A stretch of DNA of 64,000 bases from Liolophura sinensis. Its lineage: Eukaryota; Mollusca; Polyplacophora; Chitonida; Chitonidae. The stretch covers positions 64,514,984 to 64,578,983 of the forward strand of contig NC_088300.1 of the NCBI RefSeq assembly GCF_032854445.1. Reading direction: 5' to 3'. Of this stretch, positions 9,577 to 22,284 are shown piece after piece. The notes under the pieces are model-generated. The model did not search any database. It was given only the letters and a program-made list of their open reading frames with translations, and had not been told where the DNA came from. Numbering within the stretch: position 1 is the first letter of the stretch; each line of letters opens with the position of its first letter. The translations under genes and the position numbers were made by a program.

Positions 9577-12500
9577 GTAAGAGTAAGTTAGGTGACAATT
9601 AGAGAAAACGAACGAGTTGCTTCAATGAACTCACGGTGAAATCTCGTGTAGGATATCGCTGGCAAATCCGCTACAACAACAACAGCAACATCTTTTGGAG
9701 TGGGAATGTGTTGGACGAGCTGTTGGAGGGAGCTTAAACATATGTCATACGTAGGGAAGTATGCAGGCTGTTGTAAAGTTTCTGGAAGTAATTCAGCAAG
9801 TTAAATGTGTTACCGTTTTTGTATTTTGACATTTACTAGTTGCGAAACACTTAAATCGAGCAAATATAGTCGTTCAAGGCAGATAGTACCAATGGCAATT
9901 ATTATAGTAACACTAGGCAGGTCTATGCGCCAATTTAGCTGGTTCCCTCCCATTGACATCAGATGGCGCTAATCACTTCAGTCTTGTTCGATGTTGCAAG
10001 GGATTAATATATTGACAGACGGCCTACGGCCACAGTGGGTGTAGTGTCTGAAAATGTATTTATTTTGTGAAGTTGTCATGGATTGTTTTTGGGTAGGTGA
10101 ATCTCAGAATAGGTTTGTTGATTATGGTAACTTGGTTGACATCGATTAAGGCTAGGGAAGTTTTAATGAGCGTGTGAAGATGTGGTAAATGTTCCTTACA
10201 CATTCCGACACATTAGAAACAGTTTCTCTCCGTAACTCTCCCATCACTTTGTGTTGCTCGATTTAAGAACTACAATCAGCAAGTAAACATTTACCTGCAT
10301 GATCTAGTACAGGGTTGGACACAGGGCCTCATTGTGTCCGTCAGATGGACTCTTCTAAAAAATAAAATGGTCCTAGAATGGAGAAAAAAAAATCAAATGA
10401 TTTTATTTAAAATTTTGTATTTTATTAAGTCTTTACTTTAACAGCACCTGGAGTCTTTTACTACTGTAGGCGCCAACAGCAGGATCAACAGAGAAGCAAA
10501 AACAAAAAAACTATAACACCCCCACATGTCTCCGTGTTTCGAGTGGTAGCCGTGTTTGCGTGAAAATTTGTCACGTTTGTTTACGCAGGCACAGTGCAAC
10601 CAGTTCTGGTGTATTGCTTGGCAGCACATCTTGCGCATACATATGCTTCTGTTAAGCGCAAGTGTTATACATTATGTGGGTCCAGATACATGTATGAACA
10701 ACCAAATGAATTCTTGCGGATTATTAGCTCTTGTACCAAAAGTACCGTCTTGTAGTTGTCTTGAAGTCAGCTAGCATTTGTAATCTCTTTTTTTAAACAG
10801 CCATTATTGCGTTAAAGTGCGTTATTGCGTTTGAACTTTACGGCAACAAAGTTGCAAAAGTTGGTGAAGAGAGCTCCCTTGAGATGGCTTGTTGATTTGA
10901 ACTCACAATTTATAGATACTGTTAGCGCTAACAACATTTCCTTAGTATAAAAACACAACGGCATTGTTGGATTTTCAGTCAGAGGGACAATTTATTTCTA
11001 AAGATTCAGTATATTGGCTCCAAAAGCAATATTTATACAAGGCCTATGGGACCTAGTAATAACTGAAACACAATACAAATCAGTGGGTGATAATTTTCTT
11101 TACGGTCTCGAATTTATTTGCAAACAATACACTAAAAAGGTTTCAGCAGTTCACCTCCAAAGCCTTTAAAATTTGTTTTATTAAGCTAAGATAAGAAACC
11201 CATTAACTATTTTGTGGTCTGGATTATTGTGACTTGCATAATTAAATAGTACAAAGGTATTCCTATGGTTTCAAGTAATTATTTGCGAAGTTAAACTCCA
11301 ATCAATGAATGAGATTATAACAACATCCTTGCTATATGGTGTAGTTTTCAGTAATATATTCCCTTTATAATATGTGCACAGAAACAGCTTAAAACAGCTT
11401 AAAATGCATTTTAGAGCATCAAGAAAGGCCCTCAGACTCTGCCTATTTTGGGTCAGATTTGCTTTGCTGCGCTTGCCAACAATTTTTCACAAAAATCAAA
11501 TGAGGACTTAATAAAAATTTCTGTATTCAACCCTGTAGTAATTCAACAAGCAAAATGTGTCTCCAACTTATGTTTTGATGCTGACATGAACCAGTTTGGT
11601 TGACGTTTGGAGAGGCAGCCATGTTTTTTCGACTTTAGAAACACATTCTTGTGTGACCTTATTACTCTTTGGATTTATTCAATCTTAAATGTCAAAATTC
11701 AGATTCAGTTTTAGGAAATCCAGGAGAAAAATGTTTATTTCATGTAGCCTTTTTACATGTTCACAAACATTGGCGTAACAAATGAAGAAATTAATTCTTA
11801 ACTGAATTATGTTGGTACCTCAGTAGCCTCACCTATTTCTCAGATGTTTATTGTGAAAAGCAGATTCTTCAATGAATTTATGAGACTCTGCCATTTGACA
11901 CAACCTCAACTTTGCACAACTCAGTAAAGGGCATTTAAACGTTCTTCGACATTTGGAAGATAAAAATATTTGGTACTAGATGTACTTTGAAAGCATCAAT
12001 CATTAGCTCAAGTAAATTAATCGTCGCTTTGCCAGCTCGGCCCAATGATCAAGGAGCCTCTCCTCAATGCGGTCACTGTGAGTTCAAGTCCAGCTCATGC
12101 TGGCTTCCTCTCCGGCCATACATGGGAAGGTCTTGCAGCAACCTGCAGATGGTCGTGGGTTTCCACTGGGTGCTGTGTTGTTTCCTCCCACCATAATGTT
12201 ACCCGCCAGAGTGTAAATGAAATATTCTTGAGTACGGCGTAAAACACCGATCAGATAAGTAAATGTCACTTGTTATGAGTATATGAAGATATGATAATGT
12301 GTGGGCATATCAATCTTTGATAAAATTACTTCCAAATCTAGTTCAATTAAATTTAGTGTTGAGGTCTGTTGTTAAAATTGCAGATATTTTAATTTACCTG
12401 CCTCAGGGTTTAATCCTCAAACTGTCCTACTGTCGAAATGTAGAAATTTTTGCAGTTCACTCAATTACATTAATCTGAGAACTGAGCTATCTTGAAACTA

Positions 12501-15500
12501 TGAATGCATACTCAGAAAATTGAAGTCATCAGTCAGTCTTTGAAAGTTTTGTTTTCCAAGTGTTCCAGGATCAGATTTTACTTTTCTGTGTTACCATAAT
12601 AATCCACCTTTATGAATTCATGATTTGTGTGTTTTCAGGATGACGGCGTGCGACAGGTGCTGGAGGAAATCAAATCTTTGTTTGAAGAAAACAGACGAGA
12701 TGTGTATGTACTGATGCAATATTATCTGCTCACAATAAACTGTTGGTTCCCTGTTATTACTGTAAACACCACCATCTGCAAGTGTCAGAAATCCACCCAT
12801 GTGTGAAGAGGGATTGTCATTTGATCCCGTCACCAGTCTGTGTGATCTAACTGCATTCACCTGAAATTTCGGTATATTATCAGCCTTTGACAGATGGGAA
12901 TGTTTCAGGATGGAAATGTTATGCAACAAAATGAGTAATTAGTCAGTAGGAGGTGAGGATTTTCATGTGGCTCTGGGCTGGTCTCCTAACTATTTGCATT
13001 AATGAGGGAAACATTGCTCTGTAAAACAACAATCTAGTAGGCAAGGAAATAAATATAGTCCAGTTTTACTAGGTTTTGTATATTTTACTAGGTTTTGAAT
13101 GTATTAAAGAATAACGTGATTTGTCATCAGAGTACCTTGGCAGTGGCTATATGGTCAATCAAACCCACTTTACAATTCAGTCACCTAGGTGGTTTCATGG
13201 AGTCTAAGAAAAAAAAAACTCACATGGCTGTATTATGAACAGGAAAGTAACACAGTGGTTTGCAGCATTTATCGCATGTTTCCAAACAATGACAATGTGC
13301 GCAGTCCGTTTTTCAGTGGAAATAATAATCATGAAAAGGACCCAGTTTGGACTCGCAACAACTCCATGCATCACAGAAAGTGTGTAGAGGCCAAAGCTGC
13401 TGCAGACTTCTCCGAAGAAAATCCAAACAGGACAAAAGTATTGTATTGAAGTGTACATGATTTAGCTAAATGTACTGGAATTGTATTAAAATTCATGTCT
13501 TTTAACAAATATATCATGTACTTGACTGGCTGAATTTGGGTTACCAGAAAATTTTCGGGCAACCAAATTCTCAAGGTAACCTGCCCGAAGAGCTACCAAA
13601 GGTTTGAAAATTTTGTGAGCCCTGTAGTAATGTATTTTTCTTACAGCTACATTGTACTTACAGGGATTCTGCAGAAGATGGCCAGAGTGGTTTGTTACCA
13701 GCTATCAAACTTCGACATTACGCTGTCTTGAGAAACAAGAGATGTGTCCTGGCTTACCTGTAAGTTTACTTGTGATGTACCTTCACCTCATACTTTATTC
13801 TTTAAGTTATTAATTAATTACAAATCAACTCAGCTTTTTTCCCCTTATATAGTAAGCTTTTTTCTGAAAACAGCTATAATTATTTAGCACCACTCATCAA
13901 TTATTACAGGCAAATAAAGGTAATAAGATTTTACTTTTGATGTTGAAACTTGTATTTCTTCAGTAGAATATCCTCCTAATGTACTTTCCAAAAAAGTCCC
14001 TAAAACACCTTTCTAAGATCAGTAAAACTCAAATTTTGGCAAAATAAGTAATTTCATCTTTGGCAAAATTATAGGTCAAATACTGTAAATGCCTTTTTAT
14101 TTGCGGGCATAAACTTTCGCAGATTAAGTAAGAAGACACATTCGTGGGAATCAACTTTCGCGGATCCTAACAGAATTTTTCAACAACTGGTAAACGAAAA
14201 TCAAACTTTAATACAGAACCGTCATGTAATAAGAAAAACCAAGCATTCAAGTAACAGTGTTATCATTTAAACTTGTTTGTACCTGTAGGATGTGACAAAA
14301 ATTCTATACAATACAGTAATTTGATCAGACAAAGGAAGTTAATCCTCCTAAGCTTTTAATCTTTTGAAGACTGTTAATCTTTATAAGACGAAGCCCTCAC
14401 CTGCTGTGCGAGCAAATATTCGTGTGACTCCCTCCGGGAGATGATGAAGGATTAAATGTTATATACATAAATCCCACTGTTTAATTCCCATGCATCAGCA
14501 GTGTGAGTTAAACTTTGAGTGAACTCTGACAGATTTGAGTAAATTTCTCAGAAATCATCATTGTGAAAAGGAAGTTTGAAGTGCAGAAACCCACCGATGC
14601 ATGGGGCGCATCGGAAAGGTGATCTGACTGGAAGGCAAGTACAGTCGATAAAAAAAACAGCCTCTCTCATCGTATGCATATTGTATCACATACACACGCC
14701 CAGTACAAATTATCGATTTGTATGTCTCTAACCGCGGCATAAATCAGCAACATTGCAGTGTGGCGATACTTAGACAGAGCTAAGCCTTTAAAAGAAAGCA
14801 CGATTAACTGATGATCTGTTAAGTTGGATTTGTGAAAGCTGGAATACATTCTAATTAGGTATTTCTAATTAACATGTTTGAAAAAGTATTAGAATCGTAG
14901 TGCTTGTTAACAAATTTATAATGGTAACGCATGCTGCATTAATAATTTTACTTACATGGATTTTATATTCGATGGCACTTATTTTCCTGGAAATGTGTTT
15001 GCCGCGAAATCCGCAAATGTTAGTACCGAATAAAAAGGCATTTACAGTACAGTATATTCTTCCACCTTTCATTGTTTGAAAAAGTTTTGGTGCTCATGTG
15101 TTTGTAGTACTTATTTCATTGAGTAACATATGGTGTCAGAATGTTGTTCCCTACTATTTTACAGATACAACAGGCTTCAGCGGATAAGGAAGTTAAGATG
15201 GTCATTTGGAAGTCTCTTGCCTGCTGATGTAAAATACAAATTGTCAGAAACTGAGGTAAAATGCAAAGTTACTCTTTGAATGATCTTTATGGCTCTCTTG
15301 CCGTGGTAATTATCCAGGTAGAATTGGTTAAAAGTGATATTTTTACATTAGAGTGATAATTTTGTCCAGATTAAATCTGATGATTGAATCGTACAGTTTT
15401 TTTGTTTGTTTTCTTTTTTCATTAGAATGATTAAATCTCGTAAATACACGCCATGAGAATGAAAACTTTGTCGAGATTAAACGTCATAAATTCATGTCAT

Positions 15501-16956
15501 AACGGATGAATGATAACTTGGATGAAGAATTAGGAAGTATAGGTGAACCATGCACTCTTGCAAACAACTACTGTCCGCACGTACATTAGCATGCCAACTA
15601 TATAACACTATTTATGCTCTTTCATCAGGTGTCTTGGTTCAACAACTACAACAAGAGCTTAGCCATGTATATGAGGAGTATTGGAGGGGATGGTGGTTTT
15701 GACCTGACCCAGGATCTGAAGCCTCCCAAAACTTTGCATGTTGAGGTGAGAATGCTGAATGTATGTAAACCTTCGTCTCCAGAACAAAACACTGTGAGAG
15801 CAGGGACAGAAGTGTTAGACACAAGCACTTATGTGTCCATGTGTCTGTTTTACAGCACGCTTAGCACTGTGGCTGCTAAAAGCTACAATGGCTGTGAAAT
15901 AATACTGCATGTATTTTTTGACTGTCCAGTGCTGCTTCACCTTTGAAATAATATGATGTCAAAATTTAGAACAAACTGTATGTGCACCATAGTCATGATG
16001 TTTTAAGTGAAAAACCGAGTTCTTCCAGGGCTGTAAAATAAGTGGAAAAATCTTGAGCACAGTCGTACAAATAAGCAAGTCAATAAATAAATAGATCGTA
16101 GTGAAAGAATTAACGTTGTGATGTTTCAGACAATGTGACAATCGTTTTGGTTACATCTGTTAAAAAGGCAGCATTATCTTAGTCGTTTGTGTATTTATAG
16201 GTGAGGTGTTTGGTGGACCATGGGGACTTTGAGACACAGGATGGAAGTGTGATTGCCCTAACTAAAAACAGCCAGGTAAGTCTACATTTGTTAGATCCTT
16301 TGTGTGATGTGACCATTCAATCATTGTCAATAGTTAGTACTGCGAAAATTGGCGTGTCAAGGTTATTCCATCAAACACCGTCACCCTGAAGTTTCTTAAG
16401 TATTACAGTGTGTGTAATTCTCCTGTAAGTAAATATGGGCAGATCACCTGTGGCTAGGGGTCGTACATTCGTGTTGCATTAAATCGCCATGCTGGCCATT
16501 TAATCTGAACAGTTGCAATCAAAGCGCAACTGAGACAGATATAAGAATCGTTTTAACACTATAAATAGTATATTTATGTGTCTGATATTGATTAAAGGGC
16601 AATAATTTGAGCTGTTTATGGCAAAAACATGTACAGAATATTTGATTACTGGATATGGATGTTTTTGCCAGATTTGTTCGGTGTTGTCTCTTTAAAGGCG
16701 CCATAAGCTTTTTACGAGTTCATGGCAAATATTTACACAGCTTTATTGTTTAGACTGACTGAAATGTTTTACAGATGGTGAGATGGACTTAAGAATTCCT
16801 GGTGCCTGTATCACAGTATGTTATGTTTTCAGACATTGTGGCATGGTTGATCTCAGTGTGAAGGTGTATGGTTTGGTTTATTTTCAGCACTTCCTGTTGA
16901 GGTCGGAGTCTGAGTATTTGATACGACAAGGCATCCTGGAGCATATTGTACACTGA
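9502..16956 (+). CDS. GINS1: GINS complex subunit 1 (PSF1), complete gene of 7 exons
   Basis: PSF1 is one of four GINS subunits; GINS joins Cdc45 and Mcm2-7 to form the replicative helicase. Exons are 9502-9576, 12639-12703, 13664-13759, 15165-15255, 15629-15745, 16201-16275 and 16888-16956. They total 588 nt, or 195 residues plus stop, against 196 in human. All junctions are GT-AG and every phase closes. Recognisable segments are MLGEKALSLIRELQR, RQVLEEIKSLF, AIKLRHYAVLRNKRC, AYLYNRLQRIRKLRW, VSWFNNYNKSLAMYMRS, DLTQDLKPPKTLHVEVR and IRQGILEHIVH. They cover the alpha-helical A domain and the C-terminal B domain that is needed for helicase assembly. The nucleus is the expected site of action. 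The start is fixed by homology, with an in-frame MLGEKA just after the promoter motifs. Confidence 0.97.
9577..12638 (+). other. GINS1 intron 1
   Basis: A 3.1-kb intron from the GTAAGA donor to a TTTTCAG acceptor. The only feature recognised is the SINE at 12022-12266. The frames at 10438-10774 on both strands show no family resemblance. Confidence 0.8.
12022..12266 (+). mobile_element. tRNA-derived SINE, full length
   Basis: The head contains a B-box-like ctgtgagttcaagtccagct. It is followed by ggcttcctctccggccatac, caacctgcagatggtcgtgg, tttcctcccaccataatgtt and aaatgaaatattcttgagta, then cggcgtaaaacaccgatcag and a short taagtaaat tail. It is the cleanest copy of the family in the window and lies in GINS1 intron 1. 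Confidence 0.8.
12639..12703 (+). CDS. GINS1: GINS1 exon 2
   Basis: Encodes DDGVRQVLEEIKSLFEENRRD and two bases of the next codon. It uses the GTATGT donor at 12704, because exon 3 begins with a single G that completes a Val codon. Confidence 0.92.
13664..13759 (+). CDS. GINS1: GINS1 exon 3
   Basis: Encodes DSAEDGQSGLLPAIKLRHY, then AVLRNKRCVLAYL. The basic LRHYAVLRNKRC stretch is a PSF1 hallmark (IKFRHCSLLRNRRC in human). Acceptor TTACAG, donor GTAAGT. Confidence 0.95.
14086..15053. mobile_element. MITE-1: ~970-bp DNA transposon with terminal inverted repeats
   Basis: The left end reads tactgtaaatgcctttttat and the right end, reverse-complemented, also reads tactgtaaatgcctttttat. Both continue into a related gcggatt-containing stretch. 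The ends are flanked by TA, the target preferred by Tc1/mariner-like elements. No transposase frame is present, so the element is non-autonomous. It sits in GINS1 intron 3. Confidence 0.8.
15165..15255 (+). CDS. GINS1: GINS1 exon 4
   Basis: Encodes YNRLQRIRKLRWSFGSLLP, then ADVKYKLSETE. It matches the RLLRIRALRWEYGSVLP helix of PSF1. Acceptor TTTACAG, donor GTAAAA, phase 2 in and 0 out. Confidence 0.95.
15629..15745 (+). CDS. GINS1: GINS1 exon 5
   Basis: Encodes VSWFNNYNKSLAMYMRSIGG, then FDLTQDLKPPKTLHVE. This is the most conserved PSF1 block, leading into the B domain. It is 117 nt, phase 0 at both ends, with a GTGAGA donor. Confidence 0.97.
16201..16275 (+). CDS. GINS1: GINS1 exon 6
   Basis: Encodes VRCLVDHGDFETQDGS, then VIALTKNSQ, equivalent to EVRCLKDYGEFEVDDG and LKKNSQ of the PSF1 B domain. 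Acceptor TTATAG, donor GTAAGT. Confidence 0.95.
16888..16956 (+). CDS. GINS1: GINS1 exon 7 with stop codon
   Basis: Encodes HFLLRSESEYLIRQGILEHI, then VH and TGA. It matches the C-terminal [20 protein letters not shown] of human PSF1. Confidence 0.96.
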   Translation, partial: HFLLRSESEYLIRQGILEHIVH

Positions 16957-17026
16957 AGAATGAAGAGGACAAATCACCATCTACTCCAACCTTCAGCATT
17001 GAATCATTCATTTATTTATTTTTGTA

Positions 17027-17032
17027 AATAAA
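17027..17032 (+). terminator. GINS1 polyadenylation signal AATAAA
   Basis: A canonical AATAAA lies about 70 bases after the GINS1 stop codon, in a T-rich stretch. It is the first good signal downstream. Confidence 0.7.
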
Positions 17033-17599
17033 CCATTATATTTACCAAAATACAACTGCTTTTTTGTTGGTTTTTTAGTAACAATAATTAGGTAATATAT
17101 AACATAGCTTTAAAGTGGGTAACCGTAAGAAAAAAGTCCTACTGTAACTATTTTTGATCACATTTGGTATAACATGAACATGTGAATAAAGTTTGACAAA
17201 AAAAAAATAGAGCAGACGAATGACAGAGAAAATTAAGGAGCTTGTTGTTGTTGAATTTGATAACTTCCTAAAGCGTAGTGATATCATTTGTGCCTCTGGA
17301 ACATAGTGAAACGGATTGATAAATTAAAGGGACGTACTGCTAATATCTAAAAAAATTGTGCTGTTATTTTAGATGTCATCTACATGTAGATGAGACTTCT
17401 AGATGCTTACTGACATGTATCTGACGGTGAGTCAAATGTTAATTTTATTCAGGGTTTCCCTTCTCACCCATAAACTCCCTCAAGTTGTCTTTAGAAAACC
17501 TGATTTTTTTGAGTCAGTTGAGCAGACGACCGGAAATGTTCAACGAACTTGAAATGTCAGACATGTTATTGTTTGATTTATTTGATGTGTATTTTACGA

Positions 17600-17680
17600 A
17601 ATTCTCTAGAATTTTTCACTTATATGACGACAGCCAGCATTATGGTGGGAGGAAAGCAGGCAGAACCCCTGGGACATTAT
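17600..17680 (-). mobile_element. SINE fragment
   Basis: Inverted and worn copy containing tttttcacttatatgacgac and cagcattatggtgggaggaa, matching the 3' half of the SINE at 8127-8385. Confidence 0.6.
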
Positions 17681-18659
17681 TGTGTTTTGATTACCATGTA
17701 ACTTCAGTTTTGTCATACAGATTGTTAGGAATTACAAATACTTTGTAAAACATCAACAGAAAGGAAGATTATAATTGGTTTATTAGACTTATAATTGACT
17801 TTCTAATGTTATATTGTTTACATGTATGATCCACGAGCAAAGGTTGCATTGTGGGAATTTGTGCTGCCTCGTCTCATTGGGCGGACAGTTTACACCAGTG
17901 ACCCATTTCCCCTCATTATTTTCTTAATTGACATTTTTCAGAAAATATATACTCAGGAAGTGTAGTTATGAGTCAAGCACAACTCATATTTGTATTTATC
18001 TGAAAGAGATAAAAAAATGAATTTTTTGACGTTATGTCCCTTTTATGATACAGTATGCCTATTTTTACCTTTAACGAAAAAAAAGTTCAAACTTGAAGCT
18101 CACCCATTCTGGGATTTGGCCACAAACTGCTGTTACCATTTCATCCAACGGTTTTTGTGACTTCTTGTAGTCAATGTGAAGAAAGCTTTTACTTTTAGTC
18201 ACAAAGGACTACATTAGATAAAATGTTAGCAAGTTTACCTAATTTGTTGGTGTCATGTCGGTGTGGTCAGTGTCATTTTTGGTGTCTTCAACATGACACT
18301 TCAGGGAGGCAGCACTATTATAACTGCATTGGGATCTTCATTCACAAGCCAGGGTATGAAAATGCTCTCTTTTTTTTGGAATACTGGTATTGACAACATT
18401 GTGAGATTGACCAATATTAAGCTTCTTTGCCCTGGGGCAGGGCATTACTTAAAGTCCAAACAGTAATGGTAGTATAAAACTTCAGATGATTTTGTTGTTA
18501 TAAATCATTTGATGTATCACGGATAATTTAAACGTGTATACCAGCATTCAACAAGTGCATAAAGGTGTGATCAATGGATCATCCCATTGCTTTCATGTGC
18601 TGATATTAACTGTCTAGCAGAGTTATTTCCCTTGTCGTGGAGGTAACGTTGCACATTTA

Positions 18660-18745
18660 TGCCAGTTGTTCACTCAAGAATTTTTCACTTACAGTGGCGG
18701 TCAGTTTTATGGGTGAAGGAACCTAGAACACCCAGGGAAGCCAAC
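18660..18745 (-). mobile_element. SINE fragment
   Basis: Contains ctcaagaatttttcacttac, agtggcggtcagttttatgg and ggaacctagaacacccaggg, a diverged inverted 3' part of the common SINE. Confidence 0.55.
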
Positions 18746-18777
18746 ATAATGCCTGGAACCAAGACCAAACATTCTTA

Positions 18778-18903
18778 TTCGAAATGATTAAACAGCCACT
18801 GAGCATTTTTATGATATTAATACATAATTCACATTCATAAATTCAGTCTCTAACCCCAGAAATGAACCGCAGGGCTTAAAATGTTTTAAAACTGTTGAAT
18901 GAT
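18778..18903. repeat. Dispersed ~125-bp repeat, copy 1
   Basis: Shares cagccactgagcattt, aaattcagtctctaacc and agaaatgaaccgcagggctt with 30003-30130 in the same orientation. The two copies are clearly alike but not identical. Class unknown. Confidence 0.75.
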
Positions 18904-20477
18904 GTTTGGGTGTTTGCTTTCCTAATGAATACTGTGCAAACATGATGGTTATCAAGGCATCTGGCAGAAAGAAATCACCATGCCAAAAACTGGCGGGAAA
19001 TTCAAGCATCCCACGATCCCGCTATGTCTGAGATTTGGACGTTATCAGATAAACTATTGTTACGTCTGCCCCACCATTTCGTAGAGAATTCACGTTGTTA
19101 AGCATAATTATGCATTACATGAACAAACCCCACAAAGCTGAGACAAACTGATCAAGGGTTGGATTTGAACATGCTACCTTGCTTTTCACTAGGCAAAAAC
19201 AAATAATCTGCCATTCCATGATAATAAATAAAGAGGAAGAGACGAGTGTTAAGTTATGGTTGTTTATTGCTGGGAGTGTTGATATGTTTACACTGGACCA
19301 CTCACAAAGAAGCTGGGCAGGCCGAGTAACGACATAAATAAAAATGTTAATAATAATATCCACAAGCTTTAAACCCTGGTTTTTGCACACCTGTGGAGGT
19401 CAGATATGCAAAATAATGTACATGATCAAACTGAAGAAAAATCAGCCTTGTCAAATAATGCTAATAGGCAATACAAATGGAGTAGGGAGATGTGTATCTG
19501 ACCATTTGATGCTGAGACCTGACTGTACATTACCCTTTAATGTTCTCCACAGACCAAACTACTACTGTAGCAGTGAATGTCAAATTGATAACCCATGTAT
19601 TGCTACTGAACAATGTACAATGTAGACTGCAGACAACTAGGATATTAAATGGAGCCTGTACTTGGCAGCTGATGGCATAAAATGATTACAATTGATAACT
19701 GATTCTAGAAAAGTCAGACAAAATTATGTATAAAAAACATGTAAAATGCTTTGTCAACACATGTTATTTACATGTTTTGTGCATGCCTTTGACACCACAG
19801 TGGAAGCACAGAAAATAATCATAACATTGGCTATATTTCTAGGTACCTTATGTTGCTAGCTGTTCAGTCAAAAACTCTCTGGAAGCTTACATTGTTTAAG
19901 CTAGGAAAATAATGCACAACCATGAAAACCTGAGGCACATCATTCTCACTCAATATAAACACACTCTGCTCATCTGAACTCACCTCATAATCACTATATC
20001 AAAACTTTATCTCTGCTAAATCGCACCTCACAAAGGATTCAATGTCTATCCTCATTCTTCCACGCAGGTATATATATTAATGCTTTCCATATATATACAC
20101 ATACATTTCATGTGTCAAAGGTTGCCAGTGTAAAATATCTTTAAAAAAAAAAAAAATTGGCCACAGTCATGTTTAATATGAAGTGACATTTGATCATTCA
20201 GTTTCCATTCTAGAACTTATCGCATCAAATATTGTGGGGGCAGGAGATGATTACAACTGACAACGCAGCTGGCATAATTAACAGTAAGTGTAACATAAAC
20301 AACTTAAAACAACAGAAGGTAACAATCGTTGATGTTGAGAGACATTCCTCTAATAGCACCAATCTTGAAACACTCACGCACATATATATACATGTACAGT
20401 TACAACCATATTTCTCAAACTCAATTTTTTAGCATTTGTTATGTACAACCTCAAACACTGAGGACTCTGAGTGTTTG

Positions 20478-20506
20478 TGTGTGTGTGTGTGGGGGGGGGG
20501 GGGGGG
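20478..20506. repeat. GT run joined to long G run
   Basis: A (GT)n stretch passes directly into about 17 consecutive G. It is a likely slippage site with G-quadruplex potential. The exact length in the assembly is doubtful. Confidence 0.8.
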
Positions 20507-20939
20507 CAAATATGTACAGGTATGATTCAATTGTTGCACATTTAATAAACAAATATGCAGCCAAATCCACAAAGGCACTTTGATCATAATTGCAATTTAC
20601 CAGTTATAAACGAACAAGGCATGCAACAAGGCTCAGAAGGAAATAACCACAAAGTCATCTAGTGATGTGTATGGGCATTCATGAATATACAGATGTGGGA
20701 ACGCGTTGATGCTCCTAATCAGTCAAATGAATAGGTGAGACTGCTGAAAGACGATCAATGGTAAGGCACAATCTTGAGGACTGGACAAATGAACTGAACT
20801 GAAAGTTGACAACAAAGATTTGGAGAAGTTATGTTTGGATCATACTTTACAACAAGCTGGACTACTTGTACCACAGGGAGCTGTAATCACTCTTGGTGGT
20901 GGTGGTGGTGGGTGGGGGGGCGTAGCTACCACATGGCCT

Positions 20940-20990
20940 TTATTTTGGAAATTTCACTTGGGTTTTATGCCGTACTCTAGAATAAATCCT
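20940..20990 (-). mobile_element. SINE tail fragment
   Basis: Contains tttcacttgggttttatgcc and gtactctagaataaat, a remnant of the SINE 3' end in inverted orientation. Confidence 0.4.
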
Positions 20991-22284
20991 TGAAAACCTC
21001 TTGGGGATAAAGCACAGCCAGATGCAGTGAGATACTGCTTATAGGCCTATGTATCATGCAGTTGGATTGTAGAGAATTAGAATGAATGTCAATGTAGAAA
21101 ACTAACAATTAATCCATGCGGTGATCTTAGGAGATCCATGTGATGATCTTATTACATACCCATATGTTCATCAATACATGCAGATATAACACAGAGCTAG
21201 GGGCCTTCAGTAAGATACATTTCTGAGTACATGTTCATATCCTCTAGGAGGAATCCTTCCTGAGATGCCATGATAATGGTACTTGAATACAACACCGAAG
21301 TACTATAAGCAAAAGAAAACCATAGCGCGTGTATGCCTATAGAAGAACCAATACAAGCTTTGTGGTAAATAATTTTGGCAATAGTTTCTATAAAACACTC
21401 TCCAGTTCTGAAATAATGGCTGATAAATTGCTAGTAAGGCAAGAATACTCTATGGACAAACCGTCATAAAGACAAAACTGAGACGTTCCTGCAGGATATA
21501 GCTATAATATTGCATAGGTATGTAACTGCATGTATTACAGTTCAACAACAACAGCAAGGAAGCACCTGTTTTCTAGTCAGGACAGAATATAACCTTGTCC
21601 TCCACCAAAAACTAGTAGTTAATGAAACATAATTGGCATCAAGGAACACTGCCATTATAGACACAAGCAACTATAAAGTAACAACAATGCTAACATGTTA
21701 TATAAAAGAAGCTTTGTGACAGCACATCATCAGTTCAGGAGAGTGAAAAAAAAAAAGATTACTACAGATGACACCTACAATTTGAAAATTTGACATTATT
21801 GCACCTACATTACAAAAATATATACCAGTGTCAAGATATGCAATATTCGATATGATGATAACACTGCTGTAGGTAAACTGAATGGGCTTCCAGGTATGGT
21901 GAAATACAGCAAAATAGCAATGCTGGTAGTGTTGCATGGTCATTTTTAACTTCTGGAAAAAGTCTTACTCTTTTCACAGCTACTGCTTTTAAGTTCCTTG
22001 AAACAGCTGGACCCTTAAATTTGTGTCAAGAAAAGGTCCAGTAATGATCTGTCTGTCAGATGTTAAGAGTTTCTCTGAGAATCTCCGTTTTAGCAAGCTA
22101 ACCAGCCTCTGACATTCACCTGAGATGACTGTATTCTGGGCATGGTCCAGACACCAACTGACAGACCTCCCCACATTTGTGATAGATCCCCACAACCCAT
22201 CTCAGGTTTATAATCATTCCGCAGCTGGAATGTGGCATGTCCCCAAATGTGAAGGGGAGCACCTCACATCCCTGCTTAGAAGAA

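Noticed and set aside
12084-12269. Frames inside 11987-12269
   Set aside because: They fall within a full-length SINE.
15614-15946. Single 110-residue plus-strand gene
   Set aside because: It is GINS1 exon 5 read through its GTGAGA donor; the true exon ends at 15745.
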